A stretch of 64,000 bases of DNA from Streptomyces sp. NBC_00483 (GTDB taxonomy: Bacteria > Actinomycetota > Actinomycetes > Streptomycetales > Streptomycetaceae), in assembly GCF_036013745.1 (NCBI RefSeq), contig NZ_CP107880.1, positions 7,068,001 through 7,132,000 of the forward strand, given 5' to 3'. This document shows, piece after piece, positions 43,282 through 52,803 of the stretch. Position numbers and translations under genes: made by a program. Every line of letters starts with the position of its first letter. The stretch's first letter is position 1. Below the pieces are notes generated by a model. It ran no database searches. It was not told the DNA's origin and saw nothing but the letters and a program-made list of their open reading frames with translations.

Positions 43282-44526
43282 ATGGGATTCCACGTCGACT
43301 CCGAGGCCGGCCGCCTGCGCCGAGTCATCCTGCATCGGCCCGATCTGGAGCTGAAGCGGCTCACGCCCAGCAATAAGGACCAGTTGCTCTTCGACGACGT
43401 GCTGTGGGTCCGCCGGGCCCGCCAGGAGCACGACGGGTTCGCCGACGTCCTGCGCGACCGGGGCGTCGATGTGCACCTCTTCGGCGACCTGCTGACCGAG
43501 GCCCTGGACGTCGACGCCGCCCGCGGCCTCGTCCTGGACCGGGTCTTCGACGAGAAGGAGTACGGCCCGCTGGCCACCGGCCATCTGCGGGAGGCCTTCG
43601 AGACACTGCCGTCCACGGAGCTCGCCGAGGCGCTCATCGGCGGGATGACGAAGCGCGAGTTCCTGGCGGCGCACCCGGAGCCGACCTCCGTGCGCTTCCA
43701 CGTCATGGAGCTCGACGACTTCCTGCTCGGCCCGCTGCCCAACCACCTGTTCACCCGCGACACCTCGGCCTGGATCTACGACGGGGTGTCCATCAACGCG
43801 ATGCGCTGGCCGGCCCGGCAGCGTGAGACCGTCCACTTCGAAGCGATCTACCGGCACCACCCGCTGTTCCGGGACGCGGAGGACGGCTTCCACGTCTGGT
43901 CCGAGGGGCAGGCCGACTTCCCGTCGACCATCGAGGGCGGCGACGTGCTCGTCATCGGGCGGGGCGCCGTACTCATCGGGATGAGCGAGCGGACCACGCC
44001 GCAGGCCGTGGAGATGCTCGCGCACAAGCTGTTCGCGGCGGGCTCGGCGCGCACCATCGTCGCCCTCGACATGCCGAAGAGACGCGCCTTTATGCACCTC
44101 GACACGGTCATGACGATGGTCGACGGCGATACGTTCACGCAGTACGCGGGGCTCGGCATGCTGCGCTCGTACACCATCGAACCGGGTTCGTCCGGCGCGG
44201 AGTTGAAGGTCACCGACCATCCGCCGGAGCACATGCACCGGGCGATCGCCGCCGCGCTCGGGCTCCCCGGGATCCGGGTGCTGACCGCGACACAGGACGT
44301 GCACGCCGCGGAGCGCGAACAGTGGGACGACGGCTGCAATGTGCTCGCCGTCGAGCCGGGTGTCGTCGTCGCGTACGAGCGGAACGCCACGACGAACACG
44401 TTCCTGCGCAAGCAGGGGATCGAGGTCATCGAGATCCCGGGCAGCGAGCTGGGGCGGGGGCGCGGCGGCCCGCGCTGCATGAGCTGCCCGGTCGAGCGCG
44501 ACGCCGTCCGGGAATATCATGAATAG
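43282..44526 (+). CDS. arcA: arginine deiminase
   Basis: Converts arginine to citrulline and ammonia, first step of the arginine deiminase pathway; 414 residues, full length. Active-site segments are [33 protein letters not shown] (catalytic His) and the C-terminal [13 protein letters not shown] with the nucleophilic Cys. ATG 43282 follows AAGGATGGGGG. It sits 69 bases before an ornithine carbamoyltransferase gene, which would take the citrulline, with an amino-acid permease next. Confidence 0.96.
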   Translation: MGFHVDSEAGRLRRVILHRPDLELKRLTPSNKDQLLFDDVLWVRRARQEHDGFADVLRDRGVDVHLFGDLLTEALDVDAARGLVLDRVFDEKEYGPLATGHLREAFETLPSTELAEALIGGMTKREFLAAHPEPTSVRFHVMELDDFLLGPLPNHLFTRDTSAWIYDGVSINAMRWPARQRETVHFEAIYRHHPLFRDAEDGFHVWSEGQADFPSTIEGGDVLVIGRGAVLIGMSERTTPQAVEMLAHKLFAAGSARTIVALDMPKRRAFMHLDTVMTMVDGDTFTQYAGLGMLRSYTIEPGSSGAELKVTDHPPEHMHRAIAAALGLPGIRVLTATQDVHAAEREQWDDGCNVLAVEPGVVVAYERNATTNTFLRKQGIEVIEIPGSELGRGRGGPRCMSCPVERDAVREYHE

Positions 44527-44530
44527 AAAT

Positions 44531-44554
44531 GTGGAACATCGTATAGACTTCCAC
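44531..44554. promoter_or_regulatory. inverted repeat spanning a promoter-like hexamer before the carbamoyltransferase gene
   Basis: GTGGAA (44531-44536) pairs with TTCCAC (44549-44554) around a 12-base spacer that includes TATAGA (44542-44547), a good -10 candidate. It suggests a separate regulated promoter for the next gene. Confidence 0.4.
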
Positions 44555-44595
44555 TGTCCCGACCCCGTCCCCGAGTCACGCGCAGGAGCCCCCGA

Positions 44596-45591
44596 ATGAA
44601 CCTCACCGGCCGCCACTTCCTCAAGGAGCTGGATTTCACCGCCGAGGAGTTCCGAGGCCTGGTCGACCTGGCCGCGGAGCTGAAGGCGGCCAAGAAGGCG
44701 GGGACCGAGACGCAGCACCTCAAGGGTAGGAACGTTGCGCTGATCTTCGAGAAGGCGTCCACGCGTACGCGCTGCTCCTTCGAGGTCGCGGCCGCCGACC
44801 AGGGGGCGTCGACGACGTACATCGACCCGGCCGGCTCGCACATCGGCAAGAAGGAGTCGAGCAAGGACACCGCCCGCGTGCTCGGCCGGATGTTCGACGC
44901 CATCGAGTTCCGGGGCGACGAGCAGGCCATCGTGGAGACGCTCGCCGAGTACGCGGGCGTGCCGGTCTACAACGGCCTGACCGACGACTGGCACCCCACG
45001 CAGATGCTCGCCGACGTGCTCACGATGACCGAGCACAGCGCCAAGCCGCTCACCGACATGTCCTTCGCGTACCTCGGCGACGCCCGGTTCAACATGGGCA
45101 ACTCGTACCTCGTCACCGGCGCCCTGCTCGGCATGGACGTCCGCATCGTCGCGCCGAAGGCCTACTGGCCGGCCGAGGAGATCGTCGCCAAGGCCCGCGA
45201 GCTGGCCGCCGCCAGCGGCGCCCGCATCACGCTCACCGAGACCGTCGAGGAGGGCGTCTCCGGCGCCGACTTCGTGGTCACCGACGTATGGGTGTCGATG
45301 GGTGAGCCGGAGGAGATCTGGGACGAGCGGATCAAGGCGCTCACGCCGTACGCGGTGACGATGGACGTCCTGCGCGCCACGGGGAACGCGGACGTGAAGT
45401 TCCTGCACTGCCTCCCCGCCTTCCACGACCTGGGCACCAAGGTCGGCCGCGAGATCCACGCCAAGTACGGCCTGGAGTCCCTCGAGGTCACCGACGAGGT
45501 CTTCGAGTCGGAGCACTCCGTCGTCTTCGACGAGGCGGAGAACCGGATGCACACCATCAAGGCCATCATGGTCGCGACGCTCGGCCGGTAG
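44596..45591 (+). CDS. arcB: ornithine carbamoyltransferase (catabolic type)
   Basis: Interconverts citrulline plus phosphate and ornithine plus carbamoyl phosphate; 331 residues. Carbamoyl phosphate is bound by [19 protein letters not shown] (STRTR motif), ornithine by the 240s loop, and the catalytic Cys lies in [10 protein letters not shown]. The length, N-terminus ([19 protein letters not shown]) and placement after arginine deiminase favour the catabolic ArcB role over the ArgF role, though anabolic use is possible. No carbamate kinase gene (arcC) is in the window. Confidence 0.94.
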   Translation: MNLTGRHFLKELDFTAEEFRGLVDLAAELKAAKKAGTETQHLKGRNVALIFEKASTRTRCSFEVAAADQGASTTYIDPAGSHIGKKESSKDTARVLGRMFDAIEFRGDEQAIVETLAEYAGVPVYNGLTDDWHPTQMLADVLTMTEHSAKPLTDMSFAYLGDARFNMGNSYLVTGALLGMDVRIVAPKAYWPAEEIVAKARELAAASGARITLTETVEEGVSGADFVVTDVWVSMGEPEEIWDERIKALTPYAVTMDVLRATGNADVKFLHCLPAFHDLGTKVGREIHAKYGLESLEVTDEVFESEHSVVFDEAENRMHTIKAIMVATLGR

Positions 45592-45711
45592 CGACAAACC
45601 GCGCATTCACTGAGTAACCGTTCAAACTGGTGGGGCCGGAACACCCTCTCCGACCCCACCGGCATGCGGCCCACCCCGCCGCACCCGCACACCAGAAAAG
45701 AGCACCACCCC

Positions 45712-47208
45712 ATGCCGCCGACCCCGTCCGGCCTGCGCATCAAGTCGCCCGAGTCCCTCATCGCCGAATCGGGCGCCGACCTCGAAGGCCACGGCCTCAA
45801 GCGCACCATGGGGCTCTTCCAGCTCGTGTGCTTCGGCGTCGGCGCGATCGTCGGCACCGGCATCTTCGTCGGCCTGTCCGACACGGTCGCCGAGGCCGGC
45901 CCCGCCGTCATCCTCTCCTTCGTCCTCGCCGCGATCACCTGCATCTTCACGGCGTTCTCCTTCGCCGAGCTGGGCGGCGCGATCCCGGTCTCCGGTTCCT
46001 CGTACTCCTTCGCCTACGCGACCCTCGGCGAGCGCGTCGCCTTCCTCGTGGGCTGGTGCCTGCTCCTGGAGTACGGCGTCTCGGTGTCGGCCGTGGCCGT
46101 CGGCTGGAGCCAGTATCTGAACGAGCTGCTCGACAGCGTCTTCGGCTGGCAGCTCCCCGAGGCTCTCTCCGCCGGGCCCGCCGACGGTGGCGTGATCAAC
46201 CTGCCCGCCGTGCTCGTGATGCTGATGGCCGCGGCCCTGCTGGTCCGCGGGATCCGGGAGAGCGCGGGGGCGACCGCCGCGATGGCCGTGCTCAAGATCG
46301 GCATCCTGATCGTGTTCTGCGCGATCGCCTACTCCGCCTTCGAGGCCGGCAATCTGACCCCGTTCCTGAAGGACGGCATGGCCGGTGTCACCTCCGGCGC
46401 CTCGCTCGCCTTCTTCTCGTACATCGGCTTCGACGCGGTCACCACGGCCGGCGAAGAGGTCAAGAACCCGCGGCGCAACATCCCGCTCGCGATCCTGATC
46501 TGCATCGGCATCGTCACGCTGCTCTACGTCGCCGTGGCCGTCGCCGCCATCGGCGCGCTCGGCGCGGACGCCGTCGGGGACAAGCCGGCCGCGCTCTCCC
46601 TCGTCGTCGACCAGGTCACCGGGTCGGCTGTCGGCGGCGGCATCATCGCCTTCGGCGCGGTCGTCGCCATCGCCTCGGTCGTGCTCGCGGTGATGTACGG
46701 GCAGACCCGGATCCTGATGTCGATGTCCCGCGACGGGCTGATCCCGCGGGTCTTCGAGCGGGTCTCCCCGAAGACGCACACGCCGGTCGCCAACACGTGG
46801 ATCGTCGCGACCGTCTTCGCGATCCCGGCCGCGTTCTCCTCGCTCGACGCCGTCGTCAACCTGACCACCATCGGCACGCTCGCCACCATGGTCGTCGTGA
46901 ACATCGCGGTGATCGCGCTGCGCCGCTCGCACCCCGGTCTGAAGCGCTCGTTCCGGGTGCCGCTGTACCCGGTCAGCCCGATCCTGGGTGTCGGCTTCTG
47001 CCTCTACCTGATCTGGGGCACGGGCTGGACGACCTGGGTCCAGTTCGCGGTGTTCCTCGTCGTGGGCGCGCTCGTGTACGCGCTGTACGGCCGCCGCAAC
47101 TCGCGGCTCGGCGACGGCGACGGCGATGGCGACGGCGACGGCGACGGTGGCGGTGGCGAGGGCGGGGCTACGCCTCGGACGCCGGACGCTGCGCCGGCAC
47201 CGCGGTAG
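45712..47208 (+). CDS. APC-family amino-acid permease
   Basis: Membrane transporter of 498 residues with about 12 segments, of the APC superfamily cationic amino-acid type. The opening consensus FQLVCFGVGAIVGTGIFVGL in segment 1 and FFSYIGFDAVTTAGEEVKNPRR after segment 6 are typical. Beside arginine deiminase and carbamoyltransferase it probably handles arginine or ornithine (family context). ATG 45712 matches family N-termini; ATG 45664 would add 16 unlikely residues. The tail is a Gly-Asp run (about 47110-47150) from a hexamer repeat, and its end overlaps the convergent ATPase gene by 41 bases. Confidence 0.9.
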   Translation: MPPTPSGLRIKSPESLIAESGADLEGHGLKRTMGLFQLVCFGVGAIVGTGIFVGLSDTVAEAGPAVILSFVLAAITCIFTAFSFAELGGAIPVSGSSYSFAYATLGERVAFLVGWCLLLEYGVSVSAVAVGWSQYLNELLDSVFGWQLPEALSAGPADGGVINLPAVLVMLMAAALLVRGIRESAGATAAMAVLKIGILIVFCAIAYSAFEAGNLTPFLKDGMAGVTSGASLAFFSYIGFDAVTTAGEEVKNPRRNIPLAILICIGIVTLLYVAVAVAAIGALGADAVGDKPAALSLVVDQVTGSAVGGGIIAFGAVVAIASVVLAVMYGQTRILMSMSRDGLIPRVFERVSPKTHTPVANTWIVATVFAIPAAFSSLDAVVNLTTIGTLATMVVVNIAVIALRRSHPGLKRSFRVPLYPVSPILGVGFCLYLIWGTGWTTWVQFAVFLVVGALVYALYGRRNSRLGDGDGDGDGDGDGGGGEGGATPRTPDAAPAPR

Positions 47209-47626
47209 GAAGCGTGAACCACACCGCCTTGCCGGAATCGGTGGGGCGGTGCCCGCACGACGAGCTGAGCGTGCGGATGAGCAGCAGGCCGCGGCCGTGC
47301 TCCTGCCAGGGGTCGGGCGGCCCGTCGTCCTCGGGATTGGTGAGGTCGGTGGGCGGCGCCGGGTCCGTGTCGTGCACCTCGACCTGACAGCCGGAGTCGA
47401 GCAGCTCCACGACCAGCTCGATCGGCGTCTCCCCGGTCGTGTGCTCCACCGCGTTCGCCACCAGCTCCGCCGTCAGCAGCTCCGCCGTGTCCGCGTCCGC
47501 GGCCGGTGATTCGATCTCGGACAGCGCGGTCCGCACGAGGGCGCGCGCGACCGGCACGGCCGCGGCCGTGTGCGGTAGGGCTATGCGCCACGACGTGGGC
47601 GTAGGGGGACCGGAGAAGGGAGTCAC
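47168..47626 (-). CDS. anti-sigma-factor-type ATP-binding protein (RsbW-like HATPase)
   Basis: Small 152-residue protein with a HATPase_c_2 domain: N-box ELLTAELVANAVEHT, DTDPAPP in the G1 region and GRGLLLIRTLSSSCG in the G2 region. Streptomyces encode dozens of such solitary serine kinase-like proteins, thought to act on anti-sigma antagonists; partners are not here. GTG 47626 fits the first conserved residues. Divergent from the crotonase gene. Confidence 0.88.
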   Translation of the reverse strand: MTPFSGPPTPTSWRIALPHTAAAVPVARALVRTALSEIESPAADADTAELLTAELVANAVEHTTGETPIELVVELLDSGCQVEVHDTDPAPPTDLTNPEDDGPPDPWQEHGRGLLLIRTLSSSCGHRPTDSGKAVWFTLPTAVPAQRPASEA

Positions 47627-47796
47627 GGCGGAATCCTGGGGGCGGAGGGCGCGTATGCGGCTCGGGGGCGGGCTCGGAGGAACGGGCTCAAGGGGGACTG
47701 TCCTGCGTTCAACCTTATGAATGGTACGGCGTGGGGCGAAAGAGGCTCCCGTCGGTGCAGCTCGGGACGTCCGACCCTTTCCTGGTATCGCGCACT

Positions 47797-47827
47797 CGTG
47801 ACGGCGGTCACGATGCGGTGATACGGT
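47797..47827. promoter_or_regulatory. candidate operator/promoter motif ahead of the crotonase gene
   Basis: CGTGAC (47797-47802) and GTCACG (47807-47812) form a dyad, followed by GATGCGGT and GATACGGT as a direct repeat (47812-47827). GATACGGT recurs at 61123-61130 in the ligase/acyl-CoA dehydrogenase promoter. Shared control by the PaaX protein is a possibility. Confidence 0.35.
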
Positions 47828-47913
47828 CGACGGGTCCAGGGCCAGCAGGATCCGCCGCAAGAGCCCTGGCCCCTCCTCGGCACGCCACGCCCGCCACCCG
47901 CCGGAGGCATCGC

Positions 47914-48744
47914 ATGAGTCCCTTCACCGGCTCCACCCCGCGCACCGACTCCTGGCAGCACCTGACGTACGCCGTGGACGAGAGCGGCGTCGCCACCGTC
48001 ACGTTCGCCCGCCCCGAGAAGCTCAACGCGCTCACCTTCGGCGCCTACGCCGACCTGCGCGACCTCCTCGCCGAGCTGTCCCGCGAGAAATCCGTGCGCG
48101 CCCTCGTCCTCACCGGCGAGGGCCGCGGCTTCTGCTCCGGAGGCGACGTCGACGAGATCATCGGCGCCACGCTCTCCATGGACACCGCGCAGATCCTCGA
48201 CTTCAACCGGATGACCGGGCAGGTCGTACGGGCCGTGCGCGAGGCCCCGTTCCCGGTGATCGCCGCCGTGCACGGGGTCGCGGCAGGCGCGGGCGCGGTC
48301 CTGGCGCTCGCCTCCGACTTCCGCGTCGCCGACCCCAGTGCCCGCTTCGCGTTCCTGTTCACGAAGGTCGGGCTTTCCGGCGGCGACATGGGCGCGGCCT
48401 ATCTGCTGCCCCGCGTCGTCGGCCTCGGCCACGCCACCCGCCTCCTGATGCTCGGCGACGCGGTCCGCGCGCCCGAGGCCGAGCGCATCGGCCTGATCAG
48501 CGAGCTGACCGACGAGGGCCGGGCCGACGAGGCCGCGCTCGCCCTCGGCCGGCGCCTCGCCGAGGGGCCCGCGCTCGCGTACGCGCAGACGAAGGCGCTC
48601 CTGACGGCGGAGCTGGACATGCCCCTCGCCGGGGCCATCGAGATGGACGCGGCCACACAGGCGCTGCTCATGCACGGTGAGGACTACGCCGAGTTCCACG
48701 CGGCGTTCACCGACAAGCGCCCGCCGAAGTGGCAGGGGCGGTGA
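47914..48744 (+). CDS. enoyl-CoA hydratase/isomerase family protein
   Basis: Crotonase-fold enzyme of 276 residues for an acyl-CoA intermediate. The oxyanion-hole segments are GRGFCSGGDVDEI and HGVAAGAGAVLALASDFRVA; VGLSGGDMGAAYLLPRVVG follows where the active-site acid is expected. ATG 47914 has CGGAGG eight bases upstream. It is followed after seven bases by the monooxygenase/reductase fusion, so both should work in the same aryl-CoA degradation pathway, hydrating or opening the reduced ring. Confidence 0.9.
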   Translation: MSPFTGSTPRTDSWQHLTYAVDESGVATVTFARPEKLNALTFGAYADLRDLLAELSREKSVRALVLTGEGRGFCSGGDVDEIIGATLSMDTAQILDFNRMTGQVVRAVREAPFPVIAAVHGVAAGAGAVLALASDFRVADPSARFAFLFTKVGLSGGDMGAAYLLPRVVGLGHATRLLMLGDAVRAPEAERIGLISELTDEGRADEAALALGRRLAEGPALAYAQTKALLTAELDMPLAGAIEMDAATQALLMHGEDYAEFHAAFTDKRPPKWQGR

Positions 48745-48751
48745 CCGGCGA

Positions 48752-51040
48752 ATGACCGTACGCGCCCGGCGCATCGCCGTCATCGGAGGCGGCCCCGGCG
48801 GCCTGTACGCCGCCGCCCTCCTCAAGCGCCTCGACCCGGACCGGGAGATCACGGTCTGGGAGCGGAACGCCCCGGACGACACGTTCGGCTTCGGCGTCGT
48901 CCTGTCCGACGAGACCCTCGGCGGCATCGAGCACGCCGACCCGGTGGTCTACCGGGCGCTCCAGGACGAGTTCGTACGCTGGGACGACATCGACATCGTG
49001 CACAGGGGGCAGCGTCACACCTCGACGGGCCACGGTTTCGCGGCGCTCGGCCGCCGCCGCCTCCTGGAGATCCTGCACAGCCGCTGCCGCGAACTCGGCG
49101 TGGACCTGCGCTTCCAGGAGGAGGCGCCGCCGATCGCCGCACTCCGCGAGGCGTACGACCTGGTCATCGCCGCCGACGGGGTGCACAGCAAGACCCGCGA
49201 CACGTACGCCGACGCGTTCGGGCCGCACATCGAGGAACACCGCAACCGCTACATCTGGCTCGCCGCCGACTTCGCCTTCGACGCCTTCCGCTTCGACATC
49301 GCCGAGACGGAACACGGCGTGATGCAGCTGCACGGATACCCGTTCAGCGAGGGTGGGTCCACGGTGATCGTGGAGATGCGCGAGGAAGTGTGGCGAGCGG
49401 CAGGCTTCGCCGACATGGACGTACGCGAATCGATCGAGGCCTGCGCGAAAATCTTCAAGGACGCGCTGGGCGGCCGGGCTCTGAGGACCAACAACTCCTC
49501 GTGGGCGACTTTCCGGACTGTCGTCAACGACCGCTGGTCGCACGAGAATTGCGTGCTCATCGGCGACGCCGCGCACACTGCGCACTTCTCCATCGGCTCC
49601 GGTACGAAGCTCGCCGTCGAGGACGCGCTCGCGCTCGCCGCGTGCCTGACCGAGCAGCCGACGACCGATGCGGCGCTGGCCGCGTACGAGGAGGAGCGCA
49701 GGCCCGTCGTGGCGTCGACGCAGCGGGCGGCGCGGGCCAGCCTCCAGTGGTTCGAGGAGCTGGGCCGCTATCTCGACCAGCCGCCGCGCCAGTTCGCGTT
49801 CAACCTGCTCACGCGCTCGCGCCGGGTGACGCACGAGAATCTGCGGCTGCGGGACGCGGGGTTCACGGAGGCGGTGGAGCGGGAGTTCGGCTGCCCCGAG
49901 GGCACGCCGCCGATGTTCACGCCGTTCCGGCTCGGTGGCCTGGAGCTGCGCAACCGGGTCGTGGTCTCGCCGATGGACATGTACTCGGCGGTGGACGGGG
50001 TGCCGGGCGACTTCCACCTCGTGCACCTGGGGGCGCGGGCGCTCGGGGGCGCCGGTCTCGTCATGACGGAGATGGTGTGCGTGAGCCCGGAGGGCCGCAT
50101 CACGCCGGGCTGCGCGGGCCTGTACGCACCCGAACAGGCGGCGTCCTGGCGCAGGATCACGGACTTCGTCCACACGCAGTCACCCGGCACGGCGATCGGG
50201 GTGCAGCTCGGCCACTCGGGGCGGAAGGGTTCCACGCGCCTCATGTGGGAGGGCATGGACGAGCCGCTCCCGGCGGCGGACGACAACTGGCCGCTGGTCG
50301 CGGCGTCCGCGCTCCGCTACCGGCCGGACAGCCAGCTGCCGCGCGAGTTGGCGGTGGCCGAACTGGCGGATGTGCGTGAGCAGTTCGTGGTTGCGGCACG
50401 GAACGCGGCGGACGCGGGCTTCGACCTCCTCGAACTCCACTGCGCGCACGGGTACCTTCTCTCCGGCTTCCTCTCCCCGCTGACGAACCGGCGCACGGAC
50501 GCGTACGGCGGCTCGCTGGAGGGTCGGCTGCGGTTCCCGCTCGAAGTCTTCGACGCCGTACGCGAAGTGTGGCCGGACGACCGCCCGATGACGGTGCGGA
50601 TCTCGGCCACGGACTGGGTGGAGGGCGGCACCAGCGCGGAGGAGGCCGTGGCGATCGCCCGTGCCTTCGCCGCGCACGGAGCCGACGCGATCGACGTGTC
50701 CACGGGGCAGGTCGTCTCGGACGAGCGGCCCGCGTTCGGGCGCTCCTACCAGGTGCCGTACGCGGACCGGATCCGGGCGGAGGCCGGTGTCCCGGTCGTC
50801 GCGGTCGGCGCGATCTCGTCGTGGGACGACGTCAACTCCCTTGTCCTGGCAGGCCGTACGGACCTGTGTGCGCTGGCCCGCCCGCACCTGTACGACCCGA
50901 ACTGGACGCTCCACGCGGCGGCGGAACAGGGGTATGCGGGGCCGGGGGTGGTGTGGCCCCAGCAGTACGGTGCGGGGTCCCGGCGGCCCCAGACGGGTCG
51001 GCTGGATGCGCCTAAGCCGAGGCTGGTGCTGCCAGGGTGA
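48752..51040 (+). CDS. FAD monooxygenase / OYE-type reductase fusion (salicylyl-CoA or 2-aminobenzoyl-CoA type)
   Basis: A 762-residue two-enzyme fusion. The N-terminal about 380 residues are a class A flavin monooxygenase (IAVIGGGPGGLYAAALLKR for FAD, VLIGDAAHTAHFSIGSGTK for the second FAD motif); the rest is an old-yellow-enzyme/2,4-dienoyl-CoA reductase TIM barrel (MFTPFRLGGLELRNRVVVSP, HGYLLSGFLSPLTNRRTDAY). This layout is known from 2-aminobenzoyl-CoA monooxygenase/reductase, which hydroxylates then reduces the ring, and from proteins annotated salicylyl-CoA 5-hydroxylase. Seven bases after the crotonase gene. A matching aryl-CoA ligase lies at 59392. Confidence 0.92.
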   Translation: MTVRARRIAVIGGGPGGLYAAALLKRLDPDREITVWERNAPDDTFGFGVVLSDETLGGIEHADPVVYRALQDEFVRWDDIDIVHRGQRHTSTGHGFAALGRRRLLEILHSRCRELGVDLRFQEEAPPIAALREAYDLVIAADGVHSKTRDTYADAFGPHIEEHRNRYIWLAADFAFDAFRFDIAETEHGVMQLHGYPFSEGGSTVIVEMREEVWRAAGFADMDVRESIEACAKIFKDALGGRALRTNNSSWATFRTVVNDRWSHENCVLIGDAAHTAHFSIGSGTKLAVEDALALAACLTEQPTTDAALAAYEEERRPVVASTQRAARASLQWFEELGRYLDQPPRQFAFNLLTRSRRVTHENLRLRDAGFTEAVEREFGCPEGTPPMFTPFRLGGLELRNRVVVSPMDMYSAVDGVPGDFHLVHLGARALGGAGLVMTEMVCVSPEGRITPGCAGLYAPEQAASWRRITDFVHTQSPGTAIGVQLGHSGRKGSTRLMWEGMDEPLPAADDNWPLVAASALRYRPDSQLPRELAVAELADVREQFVVAARNAADAGFDLLELHCAHGYLLSGFLSPLTNRRTDAYGGSLEGRLRFPLEVFDAVREVWPDDRPMTVRISATDWVEGGTSAEEAVAIARAFAAHGADAIDVSTGQVVSDERPAFGRSYQVPYADRIRAEAGVPVVAVGAISSWDDVNSLVLAGRTDLCALARPHLYDPNWTLHAAAEQGYAGPGVVWPQQYGAGSRRPQTGRLDAPKPRLVLPG

Positions 51041-51144
51041 CCGGGTGATCGGTGGGCGCCCATGGCGACGGTTGGGCGGTACCGGGGGTTCGGCGGCCCG
51101 GGGTGTCGGGGCCACTCGCTCCCGTTGCGCGGCACCGGCACCGG

Positions 51145-51158
51145 CACCGGCGCCGGTG
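51145..51158. terminator. GC-rich palindrome between convergent genes
   Basis: CACCGGCGCCGGTG is a perfect 14-base palindrome preceded by CACCGG repeats, in the 125-base gap between the fusion gene and the convergent TetR gene. It may work as a terminator for both; no T-run is seen. Confidence 0.4.
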
Positions 51159-51165
51159 GTTGCGC

Positions 51166-51831
51166 TTATGCCGGCGTCCCGGCCGCGTTTCCTCGCCCAT
51201 CTCCCACCCGCCCGCCCCCTCCGGGGGCTCCGGCCGCGTCGGTGCGGGGCCGTACGCCGGTGATCACGACGTCGAGCAGATGGTCGGCCTGCCTCTCCCG
51301 GTCCGGCACGCGCTCGGTGGCAACCGCGATCCCGTTGGCCAGGTTGAGGAGATCCGAGATCGTGATGCCGCTCCGGGCTCCGCCCGCCTGCTGCGCCTGA
51401 TGCAGAAGCTCTCCGCCCGCCGCGCGCACCTCGTCATGCCGTGCTTCCACATGATGTCCGGGCTCGGCAAGTTCCTCGGACAGCAGCGTGGCAAGGCCAC
51501 GGAACGTGTTGTTGTGCGCCACGACCGCCCGTAGCCACACCTCAAGGGCCTGCCCGGGTTCGAACTCGGCCGAGAGCCGGCGCGCTCGTGTGCACAGGGC
51601 CTGGACCCGCTCGTCCATCACCGCGACGGCAAGTGCGCCTCGCCCCTGAAAGTGGCGATGCAGCGTCGCCGAGCCCACCCCGGCGTGCCGGGCAATCCGC
51701 TCCAGGGACACCAACACACCTTCTGCGGAGAACAGTTGACCGGCGGAGGCCACGATCCGCTCGCGGCTGATCCGGGCATCGGCACGCACGGGGCGGCCGT
51801 CGCCCGCACGTTCCTCGTTCGCCGGCTGCAT
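51166..51831 (-). CDS. TetR-family regulator
   Basis: Predicted repressor of 221 residues: helix-turn-helix LERIARHAGVGSATLHRHF near the N-terminus, then a helical ligand domain resembling the C-terminal half common in SbtR-type TetR proteins. ATG 51831 is set by AGGAGG seven to eight bases upstream; ATG 51849 lies inside the operator. The 27-base near-perfect palindrome at 51848-51874 in the gap to the divergent crotonase gene is almost surely its own site. Confidence 0.92.
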   Translation of the reverse strand: MQPANEERAGDGRPVRADARISRERIVASAGQLFSAEGVLVSLERIARHAGVGSATLHRHFQGRGALAVAVMDERVQALCTRARRLSAEFEPGQALEVWLRAVVAHNNTFRGLATLLSEELAEPGHHVEARHDEVRAAGGELLHQAQQAGGARSGITISDLLNLANGIAVATERVPDRERQADHLLDVVITGVRPRTDAAGAPGGGGRVGDGRGNAAGTPA

Positions 51832-51847
51832 TCTTTCCCGCCTCCTC

Positions 51848-51874
51848 ATTAAGTGGGGTCTGACCCCACTTAAT
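51848..51874. promoter_or_regulatory. perfect TetR operator
   Basis: ATTAAGTGGGGTC (51848-51860) and GACCCCACTTAAT (51862-51874) are exact complements around a single T. It lies right before the TetR start and 51 bases before the divergent crotonase gene, so one dimer pair could repress both. Confidence 0.85.
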
Positions 51875-51925
51875 ATGGCACAGTGAAGGCGCCAGGCTCT
51901 TGCCGATCGAAAGGTTCGATGCCCG

Positions 51926-52732
51926 ATGCCCGATGCGCTGGATGATCGCGACAGGCTTCTCGGCGGCTTCGTGGAACGCCCGGCCCTGAAGCGGTACAAG
52001 GCCACGTTCGCCGAACACTTCGACATCCACCGGGACTCGGGGGTCATCGAGATCCGCATGCACACCGACGGTGGACCGGCGGTCTTCTCGCGTGCGCTGC
52101 TGAACGCTTGGGGCAGAGTGCTCTCGGAAGCCGGCGCGGACCCGGACAACGAGGTCCTGATCATTACCGGGACGGGCCGACAGTGGATGGCCGGGGTCGA
52201 TCCGCAGTCGTTCGCACAACCGTTGTCACAGTGGTCCAGCGACCTGCTGTACGAGCAGTATTCCGACGGGGCGCGACTCCTTGAGGGGCTGGTCCTGGGC
52301 GTCGACGTACCGACCATCGGGGTACTGAACGGACCCGGTCCACGCCAGGAACTGGCCCTGATGTGCGACGTCACCCTGTGCGCCGACGATGTGGTGATCG
52401 CCGACGGGAATTTCGCCGCAGGGTCGGTGCCCGGCGACGGCATGTACCTCGCCCTGGAGGAGCTGCTCGGCACCAAGCGTGCCGCCCACCTCGCCTACAC
52501 GGGCGGGGGGATCGATTCCGCGACCGCACTGCAATGGGGGCTGGTCAACGAGGTGCTGCCGAGGGATCAACTGATGGACCAGGCCCGCCGAGTCGCAGAA
52601 ACAATCATGGCTGCGCCCCGCACTACCCGTCGGCTCACCCATGCGCTGATCAGCCGCCCTTGGCGACGCCGGATCACCGAGGAGCTGCGTAGCGGATACG
52701 CGACGCAGCTCCTCGCGAGCAGTGGCAATTAG
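51926..52732 (+). CDS. crotonase-fold protein resembling 6-oxocamphor hydrolase
   Basis: Crotonase-family protein of 268 residues. The layout (VDVPTIGVLNGPGPRQELAL, then IADGNFAAGSVPGDGMYLALEELLG and LAYTGGGIDSATALQWGLVNEV) recalls 6-oxocamphor hydrolase, which cleaves beta-diketones by a retro-Claisen step. From memory that enzyme needs two His residues (in NHPE and DGPHF) and an Asp (VPGDG); here only the VPGDG Asp is kept, so chemistry may differ. Divergent from, and presumably controlled by, the TetR gene; followed by a glyoxalase-fold gene. Confidence 0.82.
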   Translation: MPDALDDRDRLLGGFVERPALKRYKATFAEHFDIHRDSGVIEIRMHTDGGPAVFSRALLNAWGRVLSEAGADPDNEVLIITGTGRQWMAGVDPQSFAQPLSQWSSDLLYEQYSDGARLLEGLVLGVDVPTIGVLNGPGPRQELALMCDVTLCADDVVIADGNFAAGSVPGDGMYLALEELLGTKRAAHLAYTGGGIDSATALQWGLVNEVLPRDQLMDQARRVAETIMAAPRTTRRLTHALISRPWRRRITEELRSGYATQLLASSGN

Positions 52733-52803
52733 GGCCCTGGCGTTGCCGCACCCCCCGCCGACACCAGCAGAGACGCACCCTACGAGGAGCTACGGCAACG
52801 ACG

